64,000 nucleotides of DNA, taken from positions 1 to 64,000 of the forward strand of contig FMUA01000004.1 in assembly GCA_900100595.1 (NCBI GenBank), read 5' to 3'. How positions within the stretch are numbered: position 1 is the stretch's first letter; every line of letters begins with the position of its first letter. Positions 53,654 to 62,135 of the stretch are shown here, piece by piece. Position numbers and translations under genes: made by a program. The notes beneath the pieces were generated by a model that did no database searches, was not told the origin of the DNA, and was given only the letters and a program-made list of their open reading frames with translations. The DNA comes from Ruminococcaceae bacterium P7 (GTDB taxonomy: Bacteria > Bacillota > Clostridia > Oscillospirales > Acutalibacteraceae).

Positions 53654-56083
53654 ATGTATAGGAACTTAAGTTTGGCATTTGACGGCGGAATTGTTGATAA
53701 AAGTAGTTTGGCGGAACAATCCGGAGATGCTGTTCTTTTTATCGGGTTAGGAGGAACAGGACAAGATTGCTTGAGAGCGATTAAGAAGGAGATATATCAT
53801 CAGATAGAACCTGATAAAGATTCAGTTAGTCCTTTATTCAAACATTTTCAGTTTCTGATGATTGATAACGATATTCCTTATGATTATGAAACTCCAGTGG
53901 ACGCACATAACGAGTTTCTCAATATAGTTGCAGATTTAGATTGTCCTACCAGCATAAAACGTATAAATTCACAAGTGCAGTTAAGATGGTATAATAGCAT
54001 AATGCCGGTTTTTGATGATAGTCATAATCCATGCGCTACTTTTGCAGTTAGACAAAGAGGACGATTGTCATTGTTTTTATCATGCGATAAAACAGTAATT
54101 GCGATCAAGAAAAAGATAATGTCTGCAATAGTCGGTGCTTGTAGAAAAAATTTGTATACACATATTTTTACCAGTGCCTGTGGGGGCACTGGCTCGGGGT
54201 GCTTTTTGGATATCTGTTATATTCTTCAATATTTACTCTATCAATTGAAATTAACTAATGTGATAATATCCGGCTATTGTTTTTTACCAGATGTTATTTG
54301 TTCAAAGGTTAGCAGTAATAGCGTAAAACAGCATTTGATGGGTAACAGCTTTGCCTTTTTAAAAGAGCTTGATTATTGTATGAATTTTGATAATAATCGA
54401 GGCGAGTGGAACCAGGAGTACTATGGATTTAAGGTTAAAACAACGTCCCGTCCGGTGCACAATATGTTTTTAATTGGTTCACCAGAGAATGTGGAGAAGA
54501 ATAATTATGAGACATATCAAAAAGCAGTGGGCACAGTTGCTGACTTTATTGTAAATTCACTAAAAAAGTTTAAAACAGTATATAGTAGAAATGACAGACC
54601 GAATCTATTTTTGTCCTTGGCTTGCCAAAGCCCTTCATATGAACGGTTACTGCCTAAAAAGCACGGTGCAGCTTACAGATATCACGCTATTGGCGGATAT
54701 AGAATTTATATTCCGTCAAGAGAGATTCTTACTTATGTTGCATCAAGAGTTTGGGAAAAATACGAGGAAATGACGAAACAAATTCCTCACATAGAGACTT
54801 TGATTTTTGAAATAGGTTTAGATTATAATAGCTTATTGAAAGAAATAAAAAATAATGCCGATATTATCAAAGAGTACGAGGTTGACCAGACAGAACTTTA
54901 TAATCAGGTGCAGAATCTTAAACCTTTGGAAATTCCAAAGTTGCTCGCACAGATGGAGGACAGAACGAGCGATATACAGGAATACTTTGCAAGTAATAAA
55001 GAGAAGTTAATTGAAAAAAAAATTAATAATCTTAAAGAAAGATTGATGTGTTTCTCCTTGGATGCCTCAAAAGGACCGGCTTACGTTTCAAAATTAATGA
55101 GAAGCGATTCTCTCGATGCGGATTTGCTTACAGTGATTTATGGCTTAATCAGAGAGAATAATTATTATGCTGCGAAGGCAAAAGAAACCGCAGAAATCAG
55201 AAAAAGTGATCTTGCTAAGGCTTTGAATCTTTTCCAAAAATCTGGTTCTTTTCAACGCAAACAAACAGCGTCGATATATATATCTGAGGTACGAAAATAT
55301 TTGACCCAGATTATCGAAATACAACTCTATGAGAAAATGGGAGATTTTCTTGAAAGACTAAAAAATGAGGTTGAAAAGCTTAACCAAAGTATTTTTGTAC
55401 CGTTTTCAAAAATAATACAGCGATTAGAACAGACATTTAGCGATAACGTTAACATGTTGGAGGAACATGGATTTAAGCACTGCAATTATTCAAAACCGTT
55501 GTTTGAATTTGAGGATGCATTTTTTCAGAAAAAAATAAAAAATTTAATTGATGGAATAGACAGCAATACGGTTGCAGCAGGTTTGTTATCATATTTATTT
55601 AATAAACTGAATTATAATTTTATCAATGAGAATGAGGAAATTATAGAAAATGTAGTTTCATGTTATTTTTACGATAAGCTGAAACCTAATGTTGATTTTT
55701 CAATCCAATCATATTTGAGTGAGAAATTTGATGTTCAAAATAAAGATGAGTTAAGACAAATGATATGTCAAAATATTCTAACGCCAATGAAAGATGCTTC
55801 CAAGCCTTTGATTAACATGAAGGAAAATGATTTCCGGTATCATGTTAGTGAGCTTTTTGAACCAAACACTTCAGATGTATTAGTTCGTGAAAGCAAATGT
55901 ATGCAGGAAAAAAATAATTTTATAATAAATCGTATGAAAAAGGGATTTACAAATACAATTTACTGGAATCAACGATTTTACTGTTTGGCACTTTATGAGC
56001 TAAGTGAATTGGAACGATATAGGTCTCATTACCTTGTTTATTATTTGCCCGGCATGCATCTGTATGGAAGAAGAAAAGATTAA
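53654..56083 (+). CDS. Tubulin/FtsZ-like protein 2, short form
   Basis: 809 residues. It opens MYRNLSLAFDGGIVDKSSLA, then LFIGLGGTGQDCLRAIKKEI at 28-47 and the signature SACGGTGSGCFLDICYI at 174-190. In the signature the usual third glycine is replaced (CGGTGSG instead of GGGTGAG), which may affect GTP hydrolysis. The body aligns with tubulin-like protein 1 through LDYCMNFDNNRGEW near 239 and ends at GMHLYGRRKD, the same place where protein 1 continues into its extra domain. ATG with ccggagga. It overlaps no gene, but the third paralogue starts 16 bases later. Confidence 0.8.
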   Translation: MYRNLSLAFDGGIVDKSSLAEQSGDAVLFIGLGGTGQDCLRAIKKEIYHQIEPDKDSVSPLFKHFQFLMIDNDIPYDYETPVDAHNEFLNIVADLDCPTSIKRINSQVQLRWYNSIMPVFDDSHNPCATFAVRQRGRLSLFLSCDKTVIAIKKKIMSAIVGACRKNLYTHIFTSACGGTGSGCFLDICYILQYLLYQLKLTNVIISGYCFLPDVICSKVSSNSVKQHLMGNSFAFLKELDYCMNFDNNRGEWNQEYYGFKVKTTSRPVHNMFLIGSPENVEKNNYETYQKAVGTVADFIVNSLKKFKTVYSRNDRPNLFLSLACQSPSYERLLPKKHGAAYRYHAIGGYRIYIPSREILTYVASRVWEKYEEMTKQIPHIETLIFEIGLDYNSLLKEIKNNADIIKEYEVDQTELYNQVQNLKPLEIPKLLAQMEDRTSDIQEYFASNKEKLIEKKINNLKERLMCFSLDASKGPAYVSKLMRSDSLDADLLTVIYGLIRENNYYAAKAKETAEIRKSDLAKALNLFQKSGSFQRKQTASIYISEVRKYLTQIIEIQLYEKMGDFLERLKNEVEKLNQSIFVPFSKIIQRLEQTFSDNVNMLEEHGFKHCNYSKPLFEFEDAFFQKKIKNLIDGIDSNTVAAGLLSYLFNKLNYNFINENEEIIENVVSCYFYDKLKPNVDFSIQSYLSEKFDVQNKDELRQMICQNILTPMKDASKPLINMKENDFRYHVSELFEPNTSDVLVRESKCMQEKNNFIINRMKKGFTNTIYWNQRFYCLALYELSELERYRSHYLVYYLPGMHLYGRRKD

Positions 56084-56099
56084 CAGTGGCGGTGAGTTA

Positions 56100-58463
56100 A
56101 TGTATAATGATTTATTTTTGCCTTTCGGCGGTGGAATAAATAATAAGGCAGTATTAGCAGAACATTCAGATAATCCAATATTGTTTATTGGTTTAGGTGG
56201 TTTTGGCGTAGAATGTGTAAGAGAAATAAAAAAAGAGGTTTACACAAGAATTAAACCGGATTCTGTTCTTAATGGCTTTCCAAAATATGAAAGATTGCAG
56301 TTCCTTGCGATAGATACAGACCCCTATTCAATGCGTGGGGATGAAATGATTTTTGATTTAGATGATGATGAATGTATAGATATTTCAATCCATGACATTA
56401 AAGCCGTTCTTAACAATATAGAATTACTAAAAAACAATTCGGCGTTTGATTGGCTGGTTGAAAATTATAATATATGTGATGCCTCATGTGGTTCCGGAGG
56501 CGTGAGACAAATAGGTAGATTAGGTTTAATAAAAAATATTGATACTATTTTAAGGGTCATTGTTTCAAAGATTCGTCGGTTGCAAAATGTTTCACAAAAT
56601 GAAAACTTAAAAATTTGTTTGTTTTCCGGTTTAGGCGGCGGAACAGGTTCAGGAATAATATTGGATTTGTGTTATATCATTCGTCAAATTCTTATTGACC
56701 ACAATTTGGTACATCGAGCGATTATAAAAGGATTTTTTTATTTGGGTTATGGGAATATTTGTCAGGAGCAAGTTCGAAAGCATAATATGGTTAATGTTTA
56801 TGCTTTTTTAAAAGAACTGGATTATTGTATGCATTTTGATTCGAATGGAGGTGAATGGAGCCAAGAATATGGTGCTGTGCGAGTGAAAACGCGGAGGGGT
56901 CCTGTCGATGTTGCGTTCTTGATTGACGATAACGATGAAAGCAGAACAATCGTTGAACGTAATCAAGTAGTTAATGAGATTGTTGACTATGTTTTGTATG
57001 ATTCGGTAATCAAAAAAGAGAATCCGCCAATGCTCCCTGTTCAAGCTGTTGAAAGTCCTTATTATGCTATTGGATGTAGGTGCCTGCGTGTTCCATACAA
57101 AGAGATATTAACTTATTTGACAGCAATAGTTTTTAAGGAATATGATGATGTCCTAAAAAACAAGAGTGATGGTACAGAACAATTTGTTCAATTAAATTCT
57201 TTACTATATGAGGATATTTTTAATGAGTTGAATAATGACATATCGGAAGTACCCATGTATGATGTAGATCCTCGTGAATTATATACGCAATTATGTGAGT
57301 TTGGTCCAGTTCCGCCAATATTGCATCCGATGAGGGATTCAGTACAGAAAATTGAAAGTGAGCTAAATATAAATATCAGCGTTGTTGTCAGTAAGGTGAT
57401 GAAACAAGTCAAAACTAAATTGATTGGTATTTCAATGGATGAAAACAATGGACCTGCTGTTTTAAAAACTCTTTTGAGGAATGATACTGGCAAAGATAGA
57501 AGTTTGATAGAAGTAATTCATGGATATTTAACTGATACTGACGTCAGAATTGTTAACCAACATGCAATAATTGAGCAGGAAGCGCTAAATTTAGTAAATA
57601 TATTTCACAGCATTTTACAAGGCTCAAGATTTACAAAGCGGAGACGCTTGTTGGACTATCCTGCTTTTGTTAATTCGTATTATCATAAGTTAGCCAGATT
57701 AACCTCGTATGAGAAAATGAAATCTTTATTATTTGAGCTAAAAAACCATCTTGTTCAATTTGAGATAGATTATTGTTCACCGCTAAATTTGATAATGGGA
57801 AAATTGAGAGATGCTTTTTGGGATAATCAATCTTATATAGAAAATGTAAGTTTTTTTCAAAACGAGAATTACTTGTTATCACCCGATGAAATGGATACTT
57901 TTTGTAAATCATATTTTGAAAACCGCGATAAAAGAGAAATACTATTTGGTTTTATAAGGTGTCTCATTAATTCTGGTGAAAAACTTTCTATTATGTCACA
58001 AAGAGAAGTTTGTTTATTTACAGAAGCGTATTTTAACGAAGTTTTTTCTGATGTAACACATATGACTTTGATTGAATTGTTTTCGCAAACACAAGGTGAA
58101 AATGCTGGAATTGCAGTAATAAATCATATGTTTGCAGAATCTCTTATGCGACTCTATCAAGATACATCGTTATTGTTTTCTATGGATCAATTTCATCAGG
58201 AGAATCTTGTGCGTGAAACAATTATTGGATATCCCGTGAATGAAATTGTTATGTTCAATGCAGTCCAACAGTTTCAAAACAATAATATTGTAGTTATTCC
58301 TGAATCTATATTTGGACATGATAGTGTTGTTATCAGACAATACGCAAGTGTTTCGTTTAATGATATCTCGCGTATCGCATCATATAAGGAATCTTATCAG
58401 AGTGTTAACTGGAGCGGATTACACTTGTATGAAGGAAATGAAACCGATAAAAGAGATTTTTGA
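56100..58463 (+). CDS. Tubulin/FtsZ-like protein 3, short form
   Basis: 787 residues from ATG 56100 (MYNDLFLPFGGGINNKAVLA), chosen because it mirrors the start of the paralogues and has ggcggtgag upstream; the reading frame extends back to 56004 inside the previous gene. LFIGLGGFGVECVREIKKEV at 28-47 (Phe replaces the usual Thr of GGTG), and the signature FSGLGGGTGSGIILDLCYI at 175-193 is intact. Ends GLHLYEGNETDKRDF, matching the mid-protein motif of protein 1. With protein 2 it may form a heteropolymer, as different loop changes in the two suggest division of labour (inference). Confidence 0.8.
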   Translation: MYNDLFLPFGGGINNKAVLAEHSDNPILFIGLGGFGVECVREIKKEVYTRIKPDSVLNGFPKYERLQFLAIDTDPYSMRGDEMIFDLDDDECIDISIHDIKAVLNNIELLKNNSAFDWLVENYNICDASCGSGGVRQIGRLGLIKNIDTILRVIVSKIRRLQNVSQNENLKICLFSGLGGGTGSGIILDLCYIIRQILIDHNLVHRAIIKGFFYLGYGNICQEQVRKHNMVNVYAFLKELDYCMHFDSNGGEWSQEYGAVRVKTRRGPVDVAFLIDDNDESRTIVERNQVVNEIVDYVLYDSVIKKENPPMLPVQAVESPYYAIGCRCLRVPYKEILTYLTAIVFKEYDDVLKNKSDGTEQFVQLNSLLYEDIFNELNNDISEVPMYDVDPRELYTQLCEFGPVPPILHPMRDSVQKIESELNINISVVVSKVMKQVKTKLIGISMDENNGPAVLKTLLRNDTGKDRSLIEVIHGYLTDTDVRIVNQHAIIEQEALNLVNIFHSILQGSRFTKRRRLLDYPAFVNSYYHKLARLTSYEKMKSLLFELKNHLVQFEIDYCSPLNLIMGKLRDAFWDNQSYIENVSFFQNENYLLSPDEMDTFCKSYFENRDKREILFGFIRCLINSGEKLSIMSQREVCLFTEAYFNEVFSDVTHMTLIELFSQTQGENAGIAVINHMFAESLMRLYQDTSLLFSMDQFHQENLVRETIIGYPVNEIVMFNAVQQFQNNNIVVIPESIFGHDSVVIRQYASVSFNDISRIASYKESYQSVNWSGLHLYEGNETDKRDF

Positions 58464-58550
58464 AAATTGCCTGAGTTTAGTTTGTAAATTTCATTGTCAT
58501 GTGAAGACAGCAGTTTTTATCAATGATGTATATCATGGAGGATGGTTGTT

Positions 58551-59459
58551 GTGAAATGTAAGCAATGTGGTAAAGAAAATACAGATAATTTGAAGAATTG
58601 TTTTTATTGCGGAACCTCTTTAATAGATGACTTCGTTAAAGATGAAAAACCATCTAATCTCGTTCCTTCCAATAATAGGCATCGCAAATTAATTTTTATT
58701 GTAGTCGCTGTTGTTCTATTTCTTGGCACATTAAGTGGAGCGTTTGTTTTTTTCGCAAATTATTCGATAATTTCCCAAAGCGATGCCGAAGGACAAATAA
58801 AATCGGTTTCAGAGAATATTGAAGATAGCAAGGCTGAGAATCATAGTGATAATTTCATTAGAGAACTAAACTATGACGCGATTGATGAGACTGTGGTTAT
58901 AAGCAATGAAGTTGAGTTTGCTAAACTTAAAGATAATTTGGACGACATAGATAATACACAGGTAATCGCAGCAAATTGTTTCTTCACAAAAAAAGATAAT
59001 AACTATTGCATAACTTATGATAAGAAAAGTTACATTTCTGTCGTTTTTTCTGAAAAGACAAGAATCGCGAACATAACTGATAAAAATGTGGATTTGGTTT
59101 TTTATGTAACAAGAGTTAACGAGAAGACGGAAGTTGTTTTGGTATACGAAAATGGATATGATGCTTTCTTGTCTAACTATAATGAAACCATAGAATATTA
59201 TTCTCAAGATGTAGTTGGGAAAACTGCGAAAATTATTAATACTACTGTTAATTATATTCCTGATAATAATTCATATTGGATTTATCTGCCCAATGGAGAA
59301 GTGGGGTTTGGTATTGTGTCGACTGAGATGGATTTATCTGAGTTTGCAGGAAAAACAATTGATTGTAAGTTTGTGAATGTGGATAGTCTTCCTGAAGGGC
59401 TTACAAACATTGAATATGATACATTTTGGAATGTATATAGTATTGATAAAGTATATTAA
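58551..59459 (+). CDS. Zinc-ribbon, single-pass membrane protein, unknown outer domain
   Basis: 302 residues from GTG 58551, which restores the shared start MKCKQCGKEN and has ggagg 9 bases upstream. Zinc ribbon 1-24 (CKQC, CFYC), membrane helix about 43-70 (LIFIVVAVVLFLGTLSGAFV), then an outer portion of about 210 residues. That portion seems to hold two similar beta modules (about 105-195 and 200-300; FVNVDSLPEGLTNI) of OB-like appearance, not identified. The family design (cytosolic zinc ribbon, one helix, variable outside) is shared with 49891, 59503, 60586 and 61807. Confidence 0.65.
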   Translation: MKCKQCGKENTDNLKNCFYCGTSLIDDFVKDEKPSNLVPSNNRHRKLIFIVVAVVLFLGTLSGAFVFFANYSIISQSDAEGQIKSVSENIEDSKAENHSDNFIRELNYDAIDETVVISNEVEFAKLKDNLDDIDNTQVIAANCFFTKKDNNYCITYDKKSYISVVFSEKTRIANITDKNVDLVFYVTRVNEKTEVVLVYENGYDAFLSNYNETIEYYSQDVVGKTAKIINTTVNYIPDNNSYWIYLPNGEVGFGIVSTEMDLSEFAGKTIDCKFVNVDSLPEGLTNIEYDTFWNVYSIDKVY

Positions 59460-59502
59460 TGGTTATACAAAAAATACAAATGTTAGTTGAGGAGAATTAG
59501 AA

Positions 59503-60444
59503 ATGAAATGCAAGGAATGCGGAAAAGACAATGCAGAAAACACAAAGTATTGTTTTTATTGCGGTACGGAATTAACTGAAAATGAACAAAAACCAGTGAA
59601 AAAGAGTATCGTCGAGGAAAAAGAAGAAACATTTCCGCCAGATACCACAGAAGGTCATATTATCGAACAGAAAGCACCAAAAACTAAAAAAATAGTGATA
59701 ATATCAGTTGCTGCAGCTGGTGCATTAACAGTCGGAATAGTGCTTTTATTTATATTGTTTAATAGACCTTCACCCAATACTAACGATTCGTTTATGGCAT
59801 CATCTTTTACTGTTTCGGAAACAACTGAAAAAACAACTGAGGCAGATTCAACGGAAGCGATTACCACGGAACCTGATTTGAGGATTCCAAATGTTGTAGG
59901 GATGAAATCTGGTGACGCAATCGAAAAAATTAATGATTTGGAATTGAAATATAAAGCTGAATTTGAGTACAGCGACAGCACTCCTGAAGATTATATTATT
60001 TCGCAATCACCAGCAGAAGATAAAAAAGCAGATGTGGGAGATACCGTTAACATTGTGATTTCTAAAGGCGCAAAGACGGTTGTTTCGTCTAATTCTTCAA
60101 GTTCTTCCAGCAAAAACAGTTATTTGGAACAATCAAGTTCGTCGTCATATGTGACGCCAAGTAGTGATACGGCTGATTATTATGGATTGCGTGCTTCTTC
60201 GCGATATATTTCTATCAGTGACATTTCTTGGATGAAATTAGATGAAATTCAGTTTGCCATAAATGAGGTATATGCAAGGCTTGGTTACCAATTTACGCAA
60301 GGAAAAGAAAAGGCTTATTTTGAATCAATGGATTGGTATCATCCCGACACGCATGATATGTATGTTATTGAGTCCCGAATGAATAAATATGAATATGAAA
60401 ATATAAAGGTTATGGGCGCTTACAGAGATTCACTAAAAAAATAG
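59503..60444 (+). CDS. Zinc-ribbon membrane protein with PASTA and YARHG domains
   Basis: 313 residues. Zinc ribbon 1-25 (MKCKECGKDN, KYCFYCGTEL), membrane helix about 65-88 (IVIISVAAAGALTVGIVLLF), Thr/Glu linker, and a PASTA domain about 125-192 (RIPNVVGMKSGDAIEKI; IISQSPAEDKKADVGDTVNI). A Ser-rich stretch follows, then a YARHG domain about 235-312 (FAINEVYARLGYQF; AYFESMDWYHPD; NKYEYENIKVM). PASTA domains bind uncrosslinked peptidoglycan or beta-lactams, and YARHG is an extracellular domain often on wall-associated proteins. This supports a cell-wall-sensing role. ATG with gaggag. Confidence 0.8.
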   Translation: MKCKECGKDNAENTKYCFYCGTELTENEQKPVKKSIVEEKEETFPPDTTEGHIIEQKAPKTKKIVIISVAAAGALTVGIVLLFILFNRPSPNTNDSFMASSFTVSETTEKTTEADSTEAITTEPDLRIPNVVGMKSGDAIEKINDLELKYKAEFEYSDSTPEDYIISQSPAEDKKADVGDTVNIVISKGAKTVVSSNSSSSSSKNSYLEQSSSSSYVTPSSDTADYYGLRASSRYISISDISWMKLDEIQFAINEVYARLGYQFTQGKEKAYFESMDWYHPDTHDMYVIESRMNKYEYENIKVMGAYRDSLKK

Positions 60445-60585
60445 AGTGAGTTCTGTGTATCATTTTGCGTTGCTTTTTATGTTTTTAGTGTTATATTAAA
60501 TGAATTTGAAGTAAGATTGCTTATCGCTTTGAATAACGTTGGTATATAAATGTTGGTAAGGAAAGGTGTATCGGGGAGATAAAAA

Positions 60586-61632
60586 ATGAAATGCAGACAG
60601 TGTGGGAAAGACAATGTCGACAATATCAAATTTTGTTTTTATTGTGGGACGCCCTTGCTTGAGGATGCGGCAAATGCTATGAACTCACTTGGCGATGATA
60701 ACCAAAAGACGCATGCAACCGCCTCAAAAAAGAACAGAAAAAAGATATTTCTTATAATAGTTGCGGCAGTTACGTTGACAACGTTTATCAGTGTATTATT
60801 TGTTTTGCCTCGAAATCAGATAAAAACTGCAGAGTCATCACAAATTAAATCTACAAAATTAGTTATTGAGGAGACAACAATAGAAAAAGGAAATATAATC
60901 GATAGTGGAACCTCAGGTGAATGCTTATGGGAACTTGATGATAATGGTTTGCTGTGCGTTAATGGAAATGGCACGATGGCGGATTATTCGGCATATGAGA
61001 CACCGTGGTACTCTAAACGTTTGCAAATTAAATACATTTTCCTTGAGGAAGGTGTAACGGGGGTGGGTATCTATGCGTTTATGGATTGTGAAAATTTGTT
61101 AACAGTGCGTCTTTCAAAACACTTAAATAAAATAAATGATGCGGCTTTTTATAAATGTAATTCATTAAAAGAGATAAGGATTCCTCAAAGCACTCATTAT
61201 ATAGGCTTTAACGCGTTTGGTGCCTGTAGAAATCTAACGCAGATTATTGTTGATGAAAAGAATGACTATTATACTTCTATTGACGGTAATTTGTTTACAA
61301 AAGACAAGAGTACGTTGATGTTATATGCTATTGGAAAGACGGATAGCAGTTATTCCATTCCGAGTGGAACGAAAAAGATAGGAGATGATGCTTTTGAAAA
61401 ATCTCCATATTTGGTGCGGATAACGATACCGGATAGCGCAATTTCTATAGGAAAATGGGCTTTTGAATATTGTACATCATTATTGTATGTTGAAATTCCT
61501 CCTTCTGTTATTGAAATTGGTGATAATGCATTTGAGCAATGCCTGGACAATCTTTCGATAATTGGTCAGAGTAATTCATACGCCGAATCATTTGCGGTTA
61601 AGAATGGAATAAGATTTACTGTTCGAGATTAG
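60586..61632 (+). CDS. Zinc-ribbon membrane protein with BspA-type leucine-rich repeats
   Basis: 348 residues. Zinc ribbon 1-25 (MKCRQCGKDN, KFCFYCGTPLL), membrane helix about 55-77 (IFLIIVAAVTLTTFISVLFV), then an outer part from about 100. BspA-type (LRR_5) repeats run from about 140 to 345: EGVTGVGIYAFMDCENLLTV, NDAAFYKCNSLKEIRIP, IGDDAFEKSPYLVRITIPDS, IGDNAFEQCLDNL. Such repeats bind extracellular proteins or surfaces. ATG with ggggag upstream. Shows how the outer domain varies while the zinc-ribbon anchor is kept. Confidence 0.82.
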   Translation: MKCRQCGKDNVDNIKFCFYCGTPLLEDAANAMNSLGDDNQKTHATASKKNRKKIFLIIVAAVTLTTFISVLFVLPRNQIKTAESSQIKSTKLVIEETTIEKGNIIDSGTSGECLWELDDNGLLCVNGNGTMADYSAYETPWYSKRLQIKYIFLEEGVTGVGIYAFMDCENLLTVRLSKHLNKINDAAFYKCNSLKEIRIPQSTHYIGFNAFGACRNLTQIIVDEKNDYYTSIDGNLFTKDKSTLMLYAIGKTDSSYSIPSGTKKIGDDAFEKSPYLVRITIPDSAISIGKWAFEYCTSLLYVEIPPSVIEIGDNAFEQCLDNLSIIGQSNSYAESFAVKNGIRFTVRD

Positions 61633-61806
61633 GGAAAATAAGTTACAGCTCTTTACAAATGTTATTGAACAAATAGATAGCGATGGATTTGCAAAAGTAG
61701 TAAATGGATGAAACAGAAGAGTCAGACAGCCCAGAAATGTAATAAATTATTGCTGTTGTGTCGCAATGTTAATTGCAGTATTATCTAAGGATAGGAGAGT
61801 GACACC

Positions 61807-61989
61807 ATGAAATGCAAACAATGCGGAAAAGAAAATGCAGATAACGAGAAGTATTGTTTTTACTGCGGAACAGATTTAACTTTTGAAACATTTGAAGATA
61901 CAGAACAACAGATCTCTGCAGATAGTATTATATCAGGGCAGGATTTATCGGCTAATGTTAAAAATCGTCAAAACAAAAAGAAGTTGTAA
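61807..61989 (+). pseudogene. Truncated zinc-ribbon membrane protein
   Basis: The frame starts MKCKQCGKENADNEKYCFYC exactly like its three predecessors and has aggagag upstream. After residue 58 (NRQNKKK) it meets an IS21-type end at about 61985 and stops at TAA 61987, before any membrane helix. The rest of the gene should lie beyond the IS, outside the window. Loss of the anchor would leave a 60-residue cytosolic zinc ribbon. Confidence 0.8.
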
Positions 61990-62000
61990 GCAGTAAAATA

Positions 62001-62081
62001 AAGTGTACCAATTTTCGCCTGCAAAACCGTACCGGTTCTCGCCAATAAGTGTACCAACTCTCGCCACAAACTGTACCACTG
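62001..62081 (+). repeat. Four tandem IS21 terminal repeats
   Basis: aagtgtaccaattttcgcc (62001), aaccgtaccggttctcgcc (62025), aagtgtaccaactctcgcc (62047) and a partial aactgtaccactg (62069), spaced 22-24 bases. These are probable transposase binding sites, not CRISPR. Confidence 0.7.
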
Positions 62082-62135
62082 TGATATACTGATAGCAGTA
62101 AAACACAGGTGGTGCTGAAAGTGAAAGGAATCAAT

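Noticed and set aside
56004..56099. Extended N-terminus of tubulin-like protein 3
   Set aside because: It overlaps the previous gene and lacks a ribosome site; ATG 56100 reproduces the conserved start of the paralogues.
62001..62081. Regular 19-base repeats at 22-24 base spacing, CRISPR-like at first sight
   Set aside because: Repeat units nearly abut (2-5 base gaps), so there are no spacers, and they sit at the end of an IS21-type element, which normally has such transposase sites.
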